Source: Candidatus Sumerlaeota bacterium (lineage in GTDB: Bacteria > Sumerlaeota > Sumerlaeia > JAFGJS01). Taken from it: a stretch of DNA of 5,807 nt. The DNA lies in assembly GCA_016928995.1 (NCBI GenBank), contig JAFGJS010000132.1, positions 1 to 5,807 on the forward strand, in the 5' to 3' direction. Both the position numbers and the translations under genes were made by a program. Of the stretch, positions 4,824 to 5,807 are shown piece after piece (positions within the stretch are counted from its first letter, which is position 1; every line of letters begins with the position of its first letter). Under the pieces are notes generated by a model. The model had not been told where the DNA came from, did not search any database, and saw only the letters and a program-made list of their open reading frames with translations.

Positions 4824-5696
4824 TTATCGGGAAACCGGTTCATGCGTCGGATTTTTATCGGATTGTTCATTGAGCTGTTCCCGGTGTTTAGATTGGATGT
4901 ATTGCCATTCTTCGGCGTACGTCTCGCGATGGCGAATCCAACTGGCGCTGCCGGTCAACATCAACGCCATCAGAATCAGGATCAATGTCGGGATGATTTT
5001 TTCAAGGCCGCTGATCTCCCCAGGATTTCGAAAGACCGTGACCGCGCCAAAAAGCAAAAGCGGCAGGATCACCATTAAACTGGCGACATATCCGATCATC
5101 AAGCCGATGCAATGCGAAGCGTTCATCATCGGAGTCAAGGTTAATGCTCCTCCAACGAGCATCATGATTGACAGCATGAAGGCAATCGAGATGTTCATGC
5201 TGGGATTGGCGACGACAGGCGGATTCTGCTGCAGATCGGCGCTGATCAGCCGTTCGGCGAGTCGCTCCAAATACTTGCCTTCTCCTGTGTCGGCGACAAT
5301 GAACTCGCGGTATTGTATGGTCAACGATAGGTTCGTATTATCGCCTTCGGCATTTAGGTTGACGCTGGCTTTTAATGGCAATTCCGCGTGTTTATAAGCG
5401 GTCATGGGATTATGAGGATCGTGTTTCACGCCTTTACGGCTTGCCCGAATCGAAAGGCCCGGCTCCGATTCTTCAATCGTGAATCCGTCATAATTTAAGC
5501 GGTCGATGAAGAGCTGCCAGACTTTGTCAGGTTCGACGTTTGTGTATTGAATTTCGCGAGCGTGCTTGAGGAAGCCAAATTTCCTTCCGCCGAACAAAGC
5601 CAGCAACAAAGGTTCTAGAATAGGGCTGAACAAGACGATGATTATCCAGAAAATTAGCACAACGCCGACGGCATGTCCGTTGATCGCGGATTCCAT
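4824..5696 (-). CDS. Membrane protein of unknown function, four predicted helices
   Basis: I do not recognise this 290-residue protein. A long hydrophobic N-terminal segment (about 8-36) is followed by a soluble region (about 37-165) with alternating strands and a helix, containing REIQYTNVEPDKVWQLFIDR and ending in a charged helix KYLERLAERL. Three more hydrophobic helices follow (about 168-191, 195-222, 232-254), then a charged tail of 36 residues rich in Glu, Gln and Lys. The soluble part, with its V..DKVW..F...L startup, is faintly like SRPBCC/START-type folds; this is a weak guess. The ATG at 5696 is supported by a strong Shine-Dalgarno GAGGGGAG (5709-5702), five bases away. The inner edge of the 86-bp terminal repeat lies only 25 bases upstream of the ATG, so the promoter must sit in or beyond the repeat. 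GC is lower than in pnp, and the gene abuts a truncated efflux gene, suggesting later arrival. Confidence 0.8.
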   Translation of the reverse strand: MESAINGHAVGVVLIFWIIIVLFSPILEPLLLALFGGRKFGFLKHAREIQYTNVEPDKVWQLFIDRLNYDGFTIEESEPGLSIRASRKGVKHDPHNPMTAYKHAELPLKASVNLNAEGDNTNLSLTIQYREFIVADTGEGKYLERLAERLISADLQQNPPVVANPSMNISIAFMLSIMMLVGGALTLTPMMNASHCIGLMIGYVASLMVILPLLLFGAVTVFRNPGEISGLEKIIPTLILILMALMLTGSASWIRHRETYAEEWQYIQSKHREQLNEQSDKNPTHEPVSR

Positions 5697-5721
5697 GAAG
5701 TCTCCCCTCGCTTGATATGAA

Positions 5722-5807
5722 ATGAGCTTGTCCCCTCTGTCTAGACAAAAAATCGATTTTTTAAGGTGGTTTTTCTTGCCTCCGGAATCGCAGTTTTTTA
5801 ACGTTTT
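5722..5807 (-). repeat. 86-bp terminal inverted repeat, right copy
   Basis: Exact reverse complement of 2-87, with the same palindromes (AAAAAATCGATTTTTT at 5747-5762, TGTCTAGACA at 5738-5747). Here it lies upstream of the minus-strand membrane protein gene and appears non-coding, unlike the left copy, where a reading frame passes through. Identity stops at 5721/88 on the inner side and is limited by the window edge on the outer side. Confidence 0.95.

Noticed and set aside
4579-5397. A 272-residue plus-strand frame across the convergent block
   Set aside because: It starts inside the pnp terminator and runs opposite both the efflux remnant and the membrane protein, whose hydrophobic helices and Shine-Dalgarno make the minus strand the coding one.
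1-5807. A composite transposon or linear element bounded by terminal inverted repeats
   Set aside because: No transposase, integrase or replication gene is present, and the content is essential chromosomal genes (rpsO, pnp).

Overview
The window reads as a chromosomal segment of a moderately GC-rich bacterium. From N-terminus to C-terminus of the map it holds a truncated AT-rich reading frame, a UbiA-type prenyltransferase gene, rpsO and pnp, all on the plus strand. These are followed by a convergent minus-strand block made of a broken outer-membrane efflux gene and a four-helix membrane protein of unknown function. The rpsO-pnp order is a widely conserved housekeeping arrangement. The prenyltransferase looks like the MqnP-type enzyme of the futalosine menaquinone route, which suggests quinone-based respiration. 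The style of the genes would fit the PVC group (Lentisphaerae, Kiritimatiellota, Verrucomicrobia), but that is a guess from general appearance only.

Layout. Positions 1-409: AT-rich, with the C-terminal part of an unrecognised protein running in from outside the window. Positions 410-513: AT-rich promoter region. Positions 514-1395: prenyltransferase. Positions 1396-1562: rpsO promoter and leader. Positions 1563-1832: ribosomal protein S15, closed by a strong terminator at 1841-1879. Positions 1880-2247: a long, structured intergenic stretch with a 29-bp imperfect inverted repeat, a decayed small reading frame on the minus strand and a large hairpin in the pnp leader. Positions 2248-4518: polynucleotide phosphorylase with an Arg/Gly-rich tail. 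Positions 4551-4586: a terminator that can serve both strands. Positions 4594-4815 (minus): the 3' end of a TolC-like gene with an in-frame stop. Positions 4824-5696 (minus): unknown membrane protein.

The most unusual large-scale feature is that both ends of the window carry the same 86-bp sequence in inverted orientation (2-87 and 5722-5807), identical as far as read. The genes in between are ordinary core genes, so this is more likely a dispersed repeat at which the assembly ended, or a fold-back artefact, than the ends of a mobile element. On each side the repeat borders lower-GC, truncated or unfamiliar genes, so the flanks look like accessory, rearranged DNA around a conserved rpsO-pnp core. 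I found no clear new defence or catalytic system. The strongest undescribed items are the terminal repeat, the TolC remnant missed by ordinary gene calling, and the structured rpsO-pnp spacer.
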